A DNA stretch of 64,000 nt from Heligmosomoides polygyrus polygyrus (Eukaryota; Nematoda; Chromadorea; Rhabditida; Heligmosomidae): positions 29,763,253 through 29,827,252 of the forward strand of contig OX377203.1 in the NCBI GenBank assembly GCA_947396885.1. The letters run 5' to 3'. Position 1 is the stretch's first letter, and each line of letters opens with the position of its first letter. The position numbers were made by a program, and so were the translations under genes. This document shows positions 23,900-36,600 of the stretch, piece by piece. The notes below the pieces were generated by a model. It worked only from the letters and a program-made list of their open reading frames with translations. It was not told the DNA's origin and searched no databases.

Positions 23900-24450
23900 A
23901 AAAAAGACCCCTGTTTTTCAAGAAGTCTTCAAGTCGTTGGGGAAGCCTCCCGGAGACGATGACATGAGTAAGGAACGCGGGAGCTGATTCCACGTGCTTG
24001 CTACTCGGCCTCTGCTACCAAAAGGAATACTGATACAGCTGCGTACGGACCCTTCCTGGAACCACACGTAGGTGATGGCCTCTGGTTCTACTAACAGACT
24101 GAGAAATTGTGAGAGGCAGATCACAGCCCAAGTTGACATAACCCATGAGTAGTTTAAACAGAAAGCTCAGGTCGTATACCATTCGTCTTAGCTGCAAAGA
24201 ACTACAACTTAACTGGTTCAAGCGCTCACGATAACTGGAATTGAACTGACCATTTCTTGCGAAAAGATCCCTAGTGAACTTTCTTTGAACATTTTCGACT
24301 TTCGATATATATTGCACTTGTGAAGGAGACCACAATGGTGTGCAGTACTCAAGAATTGGCCTGACATAGGCTTCGAAAAGTTTCATTAGGGTTCTCATGT
24401 TTCGCGTTTTGAAGGCTCGTAGTATGAAGTTAGACCTTGTATAAGCCAAA
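23900..24450 (-). mobile_element. CR1-like LINE C-terminal remnant
   Basis: On the minus strand the frame at 24449-24015 reads like the post-RT C-terminal region of CR1-like LINEs: FEAYVRPILEYCTPLWSP, then VENVQRKFTRDLF and SLQLRRMVYDLSFLFK. It is similar in layout to YVRPFLEYGT-VQNSFTRKL in the LINE at 12.4-13.0 kb. The frame shifts near 24020 into ASTWNQLPRSLL, then stops at 23918. Confidence 0.87.
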
Positions 24451-24459
24451 CATACGATC

Positions 24460-25345
24460 TTAGTTAACGACCTGTTGTTGACTACGCAGGTGTGCTTTCA
24501 TGCCTTGCCTTACCGTTAATAACGTTGCTTATTTTCACTATAGTCGCGGAAGTATGTTCGGGTGAACGTAGATAGCCTCTTCGCCTTTCTAGAACGGCTT
24601 AGTTTTGCACCAAAGCAAATTGGTATCACGGTATAGACATTGCGTTTTTTCTTTTCTCACCGATGCTGTTGTCTGTCGCGTCTATATCGAGATTGCACCG
24701 GGCACAACAGAACTGCACAATGCAGGCAAGGGTGTGTCTGATCTAATTTACACCTGCTAAGATGCCTCACCACTGCGATGTGAGCACATGCCCAAGAAGG
24801 ACAGCTGAGTTCAATGTGTTCGGAGGTGCAATCTTAGTTGAAAGCGGCTGTATCGTAACGATGCCACAACAACGAGAACTACAGCAAATAAGCAGGAGCA
24901 GTTGAAATGGGCAAACTACTCCAAGTTGCCTGCTCAGATGCTAGCAACCCTGGTTGCAGGAAGGCACCCTAAGAATGTTACTTGTCCAAGAAAACTTTTC
25001 AGGTAACGACAATGTATCGCGCTTAGTGCGCAAACAATATAAAAAAGCAGGGGAGTGGGTTCTTTAATAGATAAGCAGGTACACCTCTAGGGCTAGCGTC
25101 AGCATCACACCAGCACGGCATCGAAACGCGTAAGTTAGATCACCCAGACCCTGGAGTCAGTTCTCCAGCTTAGTTCTCTTGCGAGCAAAGAAAGCGTGGT
25201 GTGCGGTTGTTCTTCAAGTATGTGCAATCTCGATGCCGGCACGAGCACGCTAAGTGCTGGATTTTGTTGGACATTCGTTCCTTAGCCTGTCAGGAAATTC
25301 ATCCTAACCGAATACGTTCGTAATGCATGATCAACGTATGTTCAT
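24460..25345. other. No recognisable gene; upstream region of the RNPS1 orthologue
   Basis: No exon or repeat is evident. Any promoter for the downstream gene would lie in or beyond this stretch, but trans-splicing hides the transcription start and I see no clear core element. Confidence 0.4.
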
Positions 25346-25353
25346 GCTTTCAG
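25338..25353 (+). promoter_or_regulatory. Probable trans-splice acceptor for the RNPS1 gene
   Basis: The sequence 'ttcatgctttcag' ends exactly at the start codon (ATG at 25354). It matches the nematode TTTCAG acceptor and has no paired upstream exon, so spliced-leader addition is the likely use. This supports the chosen start. Confidence 0.65.
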
Positions 25354-28300
25354 ATGGTTGAGAAGAAAGAAGACGACAAGAAACGGCGCTCTCGTTCGGC
25401 GTCGTCTAGTAGTTCGTCCTCATCCGGAAGTTCATCCAGCAGGTAGCGTGGTATTCTGATTCCTTATTCAATGTCTTTAACTGTACAATACATGGTGTGA
25501 AAAGATAGACTAAATCGACGGAATTTAGGGCATCAAATTGCCCTAGAAATGAGGGCATACCAGCCACATGAAACTATAATCGCACAAAAGATGGCATTCC
25601 GCATTAGATAACAGAAAAACCTATGGTATTTCTAGCAAGGCGACCATGCTATTTCCTACGTCGTATCAAACAATAGCTAGAAGGTTAAATAGGAATGAAG
25701 CTCCCAATGTGCCCAACCATGATGTTGAAACTAGCGACACTAAAACTACGTTGGGTCACTACAGATCATATCTAAAGAAGCGGTCCGTTTCAAAGTACTA
25801 GCAAAGCTGCGGGGTGGCTTATAGGGAGTTTTCTCGTTGAATTAGTTGATGGCATTTTGAAGCACTTTATAGGCTGCTGAATTAGGCCAGCTTAAAAAAG
25901 ATCTGCGTTAATTAGCTTCGGTTTGCCGTTTTGGTGTCGTGCGTTTTAGTTCTAGGAGGGGTAACTTTTCTTTTCAGGATGTAGAGATAACTGCTTGAAG
26001 GCTTTTTGTACCACAGTTTGTAATGGTTGTCATAGGCTAATGATAAGCTCAGTTTCTACTGTCACCGTTCTATGCCTTCTGAGGCATGTCCACTACCAAC
26101 TCATTTGTAGCTACCAAGTGTTTCCTAAACAACTGTTTTTTCAGCGATTCGTCAGGATCATCTCGCTCCTCGAGCTCGTCGAGCTCATCATCTCGTTCAC
26201 CATCTCCTCGCAATAAGAGAGACTCTGGAAAGGTGCTTGATGTTCTTCGTTTCTGTTGGTTTCCAGTAAAACTCAAAGGATACGCTTATTAGCGGTCGTA
26301 GTAGTTGTGGAGGAATGCAACGGGCTCACGAGTTGTTGTCTAACTGGAATCGTGTGTTACGACACAGTGGGAGTACACAAGATTGTGTGTAATTCGCATC
26401 TTTTACAGGGAACTACCGTTCGTCAGCGTTCACGCTCGCCACGTCGTTCTCCGGCTAGAGCCAGGGTCGAGCGAGGTGGAGGTAATGTTCTTATTGTTGA
26501 AGTCGCGATTTTGTTTGTAAAACAGGGTTCTTTTGGTAGCATAGGATATGCCAATGGATGTGATCGAATTTAAGAGCTGCGATTCGATGTTCTGATGGTT
26601 GAACCGGAAGGGAAAGCCTAGCTAATTTCCGAAAAGGCTAAAAGCTATTTCCTTGCTAATTTATCCAGATCTAATCGTTTTCTCTTAGCTGATCGTCCCG
26701 GGCGCCGTTCTCCTTCTCCCCGCCGCCGTCGCGTTTCGGCTTCGCCAAAGCGTCGCGAGCGTAGCAGCAGCCGTGGTCGACGTCGCTCTCCTCGCCGCGC
26801 TTCACCTCGACGTGCCTCTCCTCGTAGATCGCCGAAGAAGTAAGTTTCTCTGAGCCACCGCCATGAGAGGTTTTCGCCACTATGTGTATGTTTCCAGGTC
26901 TCCTCGCCGCTCGTCGCCGCGAAAGGCTAGTCCGTCTAAGCGCATTTCCATTAGAAATCTCAGCAGAAATGTCACAAAGGTGTGTTTTCTTTGTTTGAAA
27001 GGTATATTTATTATTCAACTAATGTTTTACTGTTGCTGGGCTGTCTTATCAATTTGGATAGTTTTAGTAGAGAAGCTATCCGAATCAATAAACTTTTGCA
27101 GCTCTAAAGAGTTCTCGCTCAAACGAAAGCTGAAACCCTGTCCCCTGTCTGTTTTGCTCACACTAGTTGTCAGAACTGCTGCTCTTGTGGATATTTGGCG
27201 CGGTCGCACGAGTATTCTAAACGGTGTAAGTTGGCGTAGTATGCACAGACCTTTTCAACTACGAGCCATTTTCAAAGCGTTGGATGCGTTTTGTAGCTAT
27301 AGGGTTTAAGGTACTTAGGAATTGGAATTATCACTTTCGGTGATGTAGATTTTGTTACGTAGCAGTAACATGAGCTCGATATGCTTTAGTGATGTGGTAG
27401 AAATAATTTTGAGGGCGAAAACAATCATTGACGGTTAACGGATAGGCGACATTTTAGTTGTGTTCGTTTCGAAAAGCGCTCGATAAATAACTGCGGAAGG
27501 CTAAAATTCGTTAACTGGTTGCCGCCATAAATAATGTGCAAGCTTGAATCTCAGTTTGTAACCATCCATTACAAAAGGTTCTCATGTGTGAGCATGTTCT
27601 AAGGGCAACGCTGAGGATGACGCGAGCTTTCTTGGCTAGGTTTGATAACTAAAAATGAAGCTAATATGCAGGGAATTCTCTTTAAGGTTTGGCATTTTTT
27701 GATTACACAAAGCGGTTTCCTGAGCGTGGAGCGACTAGCCGCTCTACAGAACAAGAGTGACGTGAATATGACGTCTTCTTCGAGCTGTTGACCAAGACTA
27801 CCAAACCCTTGATTTCGACTTACGTTTCTGCACCTTCAAAGAGAGCCTAACTTCGATAGAATATTGTTCGTATTTTGACGAAGAAAGTTGTACTGGGATG
27901 TGGTTAAGGGTGAAAAATATTTTTTTTTTGCGATTGGGGAGTGTCTATCGATGTCCGCGAGAAGTTGTATCAGTACCGCATTTGCTTCTAATTTGTTCTA
28001 GATATTGGCTGTCCGGTACTCTCTTATCTGATTTTACATATGTTCAGGAACATTTGGCTGAGATCTTTGGAATGTATGGAGTCATAAAGAGTTGCGATCT
28101 TCCGCCGGAGAGGTTCTACTCGCATCTTCACCGCGGCTACGGATACGTCGAGTATGAAAATGCTGAAGATGCCGAGAAGGTACGCTATTGTTTGTCCTCT
28201 GCACTATGATGAGTCCGTGAATCGTGAACTAGCTGTTTTTAAACTACTGGATGGACAGATTAGGGATAAAAGACTGATCTGTTTGGTTGCATCGTTGTAG

Positions 28301-29645
28301 GATAGATGCAGATTCGGTAAACTATCTTCGAACAGAGGGTCCCTATAAAATGTTAAATGCATGGTTAGACATAAGGCGTCACAAGGAATATATCTTCTCT
28401 GGATCGCTCTAATTTTTTAACCTGTACCCACAGAGAAGCTTTAATGCTTATTTTGAAGTGGAAAAGGCGAAATCTTGTGATGGGCGTGTGTAGCGGAGAA
28501 CGTGGCGGCTGTCGCGTGCAGCCGATACCAAATTCGTGGTTCCTATTTCCCGCCCATGCCTAGGCTTCTATCCATCCGAGGTCGGTGAATTGGTAGCAGA
28601 CTTGTTTGGGAAGGATAAAGCACTGACTTATCGGCTGACAGGTTATGCTTAACTCCACGACACCCCGTAGAAGTAGAATGCATGGCGCGATCTACTTCTA
28701 CGGGATGTCCAAAAGGGGTTGAGTAACGCGGACCTTTTTCCTTTATCCTTATCCTCCCTATAGTATAAATGGTTATACGAAGGTTTTTTTTTTTACAAAG
28801 GAGTGTGGTTTCTATTCCCTTAGATTTATAGAACTTTGAGTACATTTCAGCTCGAAGGTGACGCTTTAGAAGTTTTGTTAAAATAGTCTCAAAGTTTGTG
28901 TACGTCACGACATTTAAGTCGTATGCGTATCCACCAGGTGGCAAAAACTCAAATGCGGTTGAGGATACTATTGATCGTGGGTATACGAAAAAGTGACGAA
29001 TCATGGCGTGCTCGATAATGAGGCTGGGCTAAGAATCTTTTTGAGTGGAATATAACGTGACCACTTACTTCACGCAAGGATTCATTATCGCTCAAATTCT
29101 AACAGTCACAGTTCGTCAAAATTTGTGATCGATTCGAAAGTTCGGCAAAGTCCGCGGTATATTGAACGGTGTAATTTCAACGAGTAGAACCGAAAGAATA
29201 CCGCAATTTTTTGAGAAGCTATGTATTTTTCTGTCGTGAGGCGTGCACTGCTTTCTAAAGCTCTCCAGTTTTCAGCAGTTTCAGAACGGGCTTTCACTTT
29301 CCTCCACAATAATAGGCGTTGTGTTCAGGCTCTGAAATATTTTGATGGCGGCCAAATCGATGGACAGGTTGTGAGCGTGGAGTTGACGCTTAATCGCACT
29401 GCGTCTCGCCGCTCGCCTGCTCGTAAAAGCCCTGTCAGGAGGAGGTTCGTTTGCCTGAAACGGTTTAGTGTTAAAGTTTATAGGCGGTGGTGACTAGCAC
29501 TTCTAATCATTTCAGCCCTGTAAGGAGACGGTCACCGATTGGACGAGATCGTGGGGGCGCCAATGCAAATATGATTCCGCTCGGGTCCAGCCGCTTCAAT
29601 CGCAGTCGCTCGCGCTCTCCGCGCAGAAGACGTAGCAGATCGTGA
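25354..29645 (+). CDS. rnp-5: RNPS1-like SR/RRM splicing protein, 8 exons
   Basis: Exons 25354-25442, 26145-26232, 26409-26481, 26689-26839, 26898-26979, 28048-28179, 29329-29444 and 29516-29645 join in phase to 286 codons plus stop, close to human RNPS1 (305 aa). Residues 1-147 are a serine then RS/SPRR-rich domain. Residues about 148-225 form one RRM, with RNP2 ISIRNL and RNP1 RGYGYVEYE, and with MYGVIKSCDLPPER and DGGQIDGQ as in RNPS1. A short RS tail ends SPRRRRSRS. RNPS1 is a peripheral exon-junction-complex/ASAP component acting in the nucleus on splicing and mRNA surveillance. The RRM is split over three exons, with a SINE in the intron between the second and third. Identity is secure; the exact ends rest on canonical GT/AG sites read by eye. 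Confidence 0.95.
28484..28757 (+). mobile_element. tRNA-derived SINE inside an RNPS1 intron
   Basis: The head (gtgtgtagcggagaacgtgg, with a degenerate box B 'gtggttcctattt') is followed by the body and the tail 'cctttttcctttatcctta'. An internal duplication makes 'acttctacgggatgtcc' pair with 'gtagaagtagaatgc'. It sits sense in the 1.15-kb intron that splits the RRM. Confidence 0.85.
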
Positions 29646-29857
29646 GCGAGTAAGCGACCAATTTCGCAAGGCCGCTGACATGGCTGCCTTATATTTTGTT
29701 GTTTCGGATCTATTTGATTCTGCACGATGAAGTCCGTTGCTTCAACATCCTTTTTCTGTTACTCTTACGGTCCACACGTTCTTGAAAATGTTATATTATT
29801 TTTCCACGATCTCCGTATTTCGTTTTGTGTAAAAAAAAACTGGTTGTTGGAAGTGGA

Positions 29858-29863
29858 AATAAA
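29858..29863 (+). terminator. AATAAA polyadenylation signal
   Basis: Canonical signal 213 bp after the RNPS1 stop codon, and the first such hexamer downstream on this strand that I see. Confidence 0.6.
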
Positions 29864-30503
29864 TCGTAGTTTGGAATATTTCGAATGGCGCACGCAACCT
29901 TTTGCATATTGTTTTAATGACCTCCACACTTGATTCGCTGTTTTTACTTTTACTTCCTAGTGGAAAGTAAGTGTGGCTTCAGTGCAGCAAGATGGAGGGC
30001 TGGGAATGTTTGTTTTGTGTATTTTGTGTGTGATTTGAGAGTAAAGGAGCGTGGGACTCCGTCCGTCCTTCATTCACTGGATGCCGTGGTCACAGAAAAA
30101 CGTTCTAAGTAAATGTTGAGTGCAGAAAACCGCGACGGTAGGTGGAACATAAATTTTCCTGAAGGTTTACCTACTAGTTACGTCCGAAGTTACCTACTAG
30201 TGAACTACGGACAGAACTAATACAAGCCCGCCCTGCTCATAAGCCCTCAAGACAGTGCTACCAATCACGGAGTAGAAAATACCAGCTCATCATTAAGGGG
30301 TAGCCAGTCTATATGGATCTTGAAACAAGCGTATTCGGACGAAGAAGAGGCGAATGGGACTAGCCTCGAGGCATGGGGAGGCAGTCTTTTGTCGAAGGTC
30401 TCTTGCGGCTGTCGATGTCGAAGAGAGAGCGCCAGATACAGATCAGTTGTGACGATCACGACAATACTTCTGAGAGGTCATTCGCGATGAGGTAATCAAC
30501 TCT

Positions 30504-30764
30504 AACTAGGGAAGTGTTTCGACCTTCCATGGAAGTTTCTGTGGAGACCATGGTCATTAGAAAGTCCTCGGAGTGCTGAAGTGGGTGTCGAAACTGCAAA
30601 GTGAAACTTCTGAGCGTGTTGTGACCTGTTGAAGTTGGGTGGGTCGGACTGCGTGCTGGTCGCGCGACTCCTGTGCCACTCAGGAAGTTTCATCATTCCG
30701 GGCTCTTTCTAATGACCATGGTCTCCATTGAAGTTCCATTGGAGGTCGAAACCCTACCCTAGTT
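30504..30764. mobile_element. Foldback MITE, about 261 bp
   Basis: The ends 'aactagggaagtgtttcgac' and the reverse complement of the right end 'aactagggtagggtttcgac' match over about 60 bp. Within the arms, 'ggagaccatggtcattagaa' at 30542 is exactly repeated inverted at 30708-30727. No ORF. Confidence 0.85.
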
Positions 30765-30912
30765 GACCTGCAACAGAGTCTTGCGTCACGTACCACTAAT
30801 CTGCCTCTTCCCTCCTATCGAAGGGGGTTTCACGCCTGCAGTTCTCGTCGGGAGAACTGTGCCTACATTAGCCGCAACCATAGCCATAAACGTTCGAGAA
30901 TTGCTCCCGCTT

Positions 30913-31041
30913 AGGTATATGTTATACTTCGGCGACACGTCCCTGACGCTGTCGACGACAGTGTCGGGCGGGTGCTACGCAGTACGTAGCAGCCTGCGTA
31001 ACACTGTCGCTGACCGCGTCGCCGGAGTATGGCATATACCT
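30913..31041. mobile_element. Palindromic MITE, 129 bp
   Basis: Almost the whole 129 bp is one palindrome. The outer ends are aggtatatg and catatacct, and the centre is near 'gctacgcagtacgtagcagc'. Mismatches are scattered. Such a structure would form a long hairpin if transcribed. Confidence 0.85.
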
Positions 31042-31099
31042 TAGGAATGTGGTCGACGTTTCGCCAATGGCGGCATTCCGCAAAGCTGCTGCAGCTCTT

Positions 31100-33280
31100 A
31101 CGTAGCTGAAGTAGATGGTTTTGCTGAGGATCCAGTTTTCGCTGTAGCGATGGAATGCGGGGAACAGTAGCACCAGTTGCCGTTCACCGGACATGTCTCC
31201 GAGGACCGCTGTGCCACGAAGGAGTGCAGGGACATTTTGTCACCACAACGCGACGCTCGAGGCTGTACCAATGAATATAGGAGTCTCAGGTGGTTCACGC
31301 ATTCGCCTTTAAAGGACACGCCGTAATAACTTGATGATTGTCAGCTGGGCCTCAGAAGTAAAAGAAAGGTTGTCTTCTAGATTTTTTCTTCTCTGTTGAG
31401 TCAGGCAACCCTATTACCTGCTCCCAAGTCTCGGTGTAAAGCCCGAATTGCGCGGGCTACGTATATGCCGTAGCCGGTGAGTGCGAGATCTCCAACTGTG
31501 ACCTTCCTGTAGCACTCTTTCACCCCTGTACTTCTCTTGTTGTAAATTCCATGCACAATACCTACGCCGCAAAAGGTAAAGAAAAAGGTTTTAGCTATAA
31601 AGATTGTTGCACAGTTGAAGGGCTGGCGGAATGCAGATCGTTCATGCAGATGATACTCCACACAAAAGAAACAATACATTATTTCAGACATTAGATTCAT
31701 CTACATTCACAACTTGACAATTTCGAATCTCGAACAGTCAGGCAAATTCGATGCATCCTGCGCTACCGATGTCGACATTTCGCATCGCAGGAACGTTCCA
31801 CTGCCTCCTCGTGCTGTTATTCCCGGATTGACAACAACGGTGTTGTTTATGTTCTGGAAGGGAAAATATTGAGCACCAGTTTGTAGGATTCTTTCAAAAA
31901 TCTCAAATAAAATAAAGCAAATAACGAGAAAGAGGTGAAGGGTTCAGATTGCACTATAGGAGATTCTAAGGTGAAACCACACGAGAATGTTCCTTATGCT
32001 TTTTCTGAGTACAGCTGCTAGATGGCTTCAACCAGTTCCATCTAATGAAATAAAAATGCGAAGCTGGTAAGGATTTTAAAGCTAAACTGTATTGAATAAA
32101 TATTTCACAGTTATTAAGCGTCGTTAATCTTGGTATTTCGTTCTATTCACTTTTCTTGGCCATTGCTGGATGTGGGCTGAAAAATTGAGTAGTTGCTTCC
32201 GTTCCGTCTACTGTTGGCAGTTGCAGTGCTTTGGAGGTTCCAACCAAGAATGAAGACTCGAAAGGGTGTCCAGCACAGTTCAAATCCGATTTTATGTGTT
32301 TGAATTGAAAAATTGAACAAAAGTTTAAAATTAAGTTGGTGTTCTAAACGAATGTATGTCTTCTCCAGTCTCCTCTCTAAGACGCAGCAGGTGTTTTAAA
32401 AAGGAAGACGCTCGCGAAGTTTTCGGTGAAGATCCTATTTCCGTTATACGGAATTCGTTCTTGGTCCCCATTTCCTCTTACATACTTGTAATGAAAAATA
32501 ATCACCAAATTAAACCCATCTTCACAGCCACTGGCCCTGTGATCTAAATCTTTTAATGAACAAGGCCTGGAATGTCGCTGACACTTGGGTCATCATTCTC
32601 TACATCTCCTCTCTTTATCCTCTACTGTTACCATCTGGCAATCGTGCTTTCCAGGCCATCGCCCGGAGGTGCGTACCAGCTTAATGAGGCACCTGAAAGA
32701 TGGAGCTCTCCTCGACTGGTGCTGTCTAGAAGCTATGGTTTGCGCAGGTGTTTTAGTAATTCTAGTTATTTCCAGTCAGATTTTTATAACTACTCCGCCT
32801 GGTAACAGGCCAAACTATGAGTTACCGATGAGAGATGCACTAGTATTTCCCTGTCTTTGAGTCACATTATATTTCCAAGTAAAGTTAAGCTTTTCCTCTT
32901 ATTTCTTCATTTCTCAACAAAAATAGAGCAAAAGGAAAGGAAAACGAGAAAACATCTGCCCTGCTGATAATTGATCTCTGTCTAATCAATCCAATTACTT
33001 CGGAAATTCAGGTATCTGTTGCTGTTCTGCTTGTTGCTTCTTTTAACTCTTGTGTAATCTTTGCACGTGCTTTTTATGTTGTTTTACTATTTTGTTTGGT
33101 TTATGACACGTCGTTTGGTTAGTGTATAAAAAATAAATAAATAAAACAACATCTAATAGAATAAATCACCCAACATTATTTCCTTCCTAGTGAGTGGTTC
33201 AAGTTGTTATTATATTTTGATGCACGTGAGGATACGTCGCACATGAAAAGGAAGAACAAAAGCGTCAAAATCAGACGCAG
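31100..33280. other. No recognisable gene; possible LINE tail near 33.1 kb
   Basis: A minus-strand frame at 31401-31700 (99 codons) and plus-strand frames at 32572-32860 match nothing I know. 'ttggttagtgtataaa' followed by aaataaataaataaa at 33128-33145 looks like another truncated LINE 3' end. Confidence 0.4.
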
Positions 33281-33287
33281 CTGTGAA

Positions 33288-33440
33288 AAAACATTCTGTA
33301 TTCTAGCTGACAAACGAGTTCAGCATGTCGAGATTTCTCACTTCACCATTTGCAATCACAATGCGATTATTTTGTACAGAACCACTTCCAATAAGTATAT
33401 TCGCGACAAGATCGCTCGATTTTGTTGTATTCCTTACAAT
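33288..33440 (-). CDS. Unassigned exon-like open frame
   Basis: A minus-strand frame open for about 50 codons reads like ordinary protein sequence (ELIVRNTTKSSDL, then NILIGSGSVQNNRIVI and a following LDMLNSF) and ends at a TAG. It lies 200 bp past the last div-1 exon I could place. Joining it to that exon breaks the reading phase at the acceptor I can see, and it lacks the VNPGR-type motif expected at the POLA2 C-terminus. It may belong to another gene or be chance. Confidence 0.25.
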
Positions 33441-33655
33441 TAGTTCACCTAACAAGGTGGGTCAGTTGCAATGCCTGAGTCTTATACTGCTACTTCGGCT
33501 TCAACAAGCGGAATCCATATTATAGCACTGACACTGTGCCCTTCAATTTGGGAAAAATTTTAGGACAAGAGTAGCAGCATTACGAGAGAGCCCACATGTA
33601 AGCGCCACTTCACAACGAAGAAGACTCATGCTTCAAAATAAGACATTTCCCCTAC

Positions 33656-36600
33656 CTTAATGCTAGCGGCTAGAAGCGAAGAGCAGACAATGACGTGGGG
33701 AGCAGTGCGTAGCGTGCAGATCTTGATCAATTCCTCCAGGGAACTCGGAACCGAAGGTGGAAAAAGTGGATAGAGTGAGCGTTGACTAAATGTTTAGCAT
33801 TGCATTTAATAGGGCGGAAAGGTGCTTATCATAGAAGGCAAAAGACTACTCACTCTAGTAAATGAGAGTTAAGTCGAGTAATCCTGTCGTGATTTTCCTG
33901 CTCTGGAGATCGATGCCATTCGTTCTTGCTCAGATGAACAACCACCTGCAACTCACAGTAAAACTAGCTCGGATTTCATGCAGAGCATATAGCGCTTCTC
34001 AAATTGTGACATGAAGTTCACCTCGCTGCTGGTGAAGGCCATCTCTACGCCATTTATGCGAACCACGCAAGGATCAGGAGCACAGTGAAGGCGCTAAATA
34101 TCCATTTCGACAATCAGCTGAGACCAGCACAAGGCTCTTGACTATGAGACACACTCACTCGTCCCATCTTCTTACAAACGTCAGAGCTGAAGAGGAATGG
34201 GGGCGTAGGGAAGACGGGATCGCAGCACGCATCACGGAACGGCGCGGGCTGCACGATCACCTCTGTTCGACATCTAAACGTGTTCACATTCCCAGCCTAA
34301 TAGGTATGGGAAGTTATTAGCATAGGATGAAGACCCACCCTTCAAGGGTTTTGGCGATGCTTCTCAGCAGTTGGTTCATGACATTCTCATACGTTTCTGG
34401 GAACTCCGGACGTTGCATGAAGGCGTTCTTGCTATCAACGAGGGGTCCCATCTGCAAATCAATGGAGTTGTGCTTACTCCTGTTCATTTGAAGCTTACAT
34501 GTAGTTTATGGAAATTCCACCCCAACTGCTGATATCGTGGTCGCTCTGAGCAGGTATGATATTGTGGTCTTCAAGAAGGATGCCGAAACGGAGTCTGGTA
34601 CGGTATAGGGTATTTTTAACCCAGGCTTCAAGAAGAAAAAACATCCATAAGGTTCTACTGCGTCACTACACAGATATCTGGAGAAAACGCTTAAGAATGA
34701 AGCTATTTACCCCGTACCCTTGCGACGCAGAATAAACAATCACAGAACCGTGTGATCCACCTCATTTTCCTTAGGCTTCAAGTGATTAATGCTGAGGTTG
34801 TAAGCTCATAAGGTGCAAGAGAATGAGAGGGAACCTTGAACTCGGAATGACTAAACTTTTCAGTAATCCAAATTTATGGTCAAACGAATATTTTAGTTGA
34901 ATCGAAGGCCAAAATTGACGATTTCTGAGAACAACTAAACCCATCAATGGTTGCTCTCTAGCAAGGCGAAAGTAACTAACCAATACAAGCACGTGCGGCT
35001 GCTCCTTCGCGACCAGTTCGAGCAGATCACAAAGCTGTTCATAGGCGCAATTCTCGGACGTCGTGAAGGGTCCGCTGGCAAACCACACTCGAAGATTCTC
35101 TGAAAGACCTATTTTATGGATAAAAAGGTTTGGGTGCTCAAATTGGCAACATGTAGCTTGAAAACTCTCCCAAATACAATGGAAGTGGTCCATTCAGGAC
35201 TTTTAAGCAATTTTCCCAATGATGTCAATGTTTTAGTCACTGCAACCAGTATCACACTAAGTATATTCCCATTAATTCCGAGAATACGGATTCTGCTGCA
35301 GCAACTAACACACTGCACATGTAGCTTCTACCGGGCACAAAACCTCAGATGTCTAATCTCGTTCCAACCCTTCGACCAACAACCACAGATATTAGTCTAC
35401 AAAACAACGTCACTTTAATCCTATAACGATCATAAAAATTCATTATGATCGACGATAAGAAAAGTGCCGCTGCAGAAACCCGTGCAGAAGAAGAAGAAGA
35501 TAAGCATAAAAAGACGGTCGTACCGTCGTTCGAAGGTTTTTCGAAAGCTGACAGCGGCAGAGGCTTAGGATGGAATTGACGTGTGGCCGCGAAACGGTCT
35601 CCATTCTCAAAAGACCCATACAGAACAACCAGCTGAAAATATGCAGCTAAATGGCAAGAGTTACCTCGAAGAGCTCAAATCCTGTTCCAAAATACGCATT
35701 AGTGGATGGCAAGATTGTAGACCGGAGAATCCTGCACGTTTCAAATGGCAGACCTGCTCACCTGGCCGGGGAAGATGCTAATTTCCGGCAGCTTGCTGAG
35801 ATCCAGCTTAATCACAGTTCCTGCTTCGTCATCCAAAAGCAGCGAGGCGGTCTCGTCGCTCAAATGCAGGTCTTCGGCAATACTTCGCACTATCTCTCCG
35901 TAAACATACTCGGCGTCCTGAAAACAGCGCCAAAACCTGCTCATGATCTATTCTGGAAGAGAGACAGAGCAGTGATTATGCACCAACCGAAGAACCAGCA
36001 ACAGGCGTAGACCAGTCTGTTATCTCCGGATTCGCTTCACGACATAGGCCGGCAAACGCTGCCATTCGCTCACATTTCGCTTAAATGATTGTGTTTTGCC
36101 TCAGCTGAAAATTGATGCTGCGGACAACAGTCAAGGTATTCTTGAATAAAAACCAGGAACTCTAATGTAAAAGGATCTGCTTAGCAAAAAAAAAAAGAAT
36201 TTTCTAACAGATAAACACTCCTTTTAGCTAAGGATAATCTTATTTATGTATATAAAAAGACGAAACGTACCCTTTGCATTGACTGTTAAGATTATGCGCT
36301 AGTCAGCGTTTTCCGATATTTACTAGTGTCAGTGACAATTAGCTGGAGCTTTTACAATACAGAGCAGGTGGATTTTGTGTTTAACTTCGCTTAGACCCGT
36401 ATCCGCAATTTTGTTCAGAGCTATATATTATATAAAGCCTAGGCTTCGAGGCGAACCAAAAAATTTTAGTATCAGCTTACTCCTCCTTCAAGAACGAAGT
36501 TTATAAACTCGAGCAATCTCCATATTCTTGTAAGACAGAGGTCGTGAACTAGCCTGAAAATGCTTGGAAGACTTAAATCATATAGATGTGTGAAGGATTA

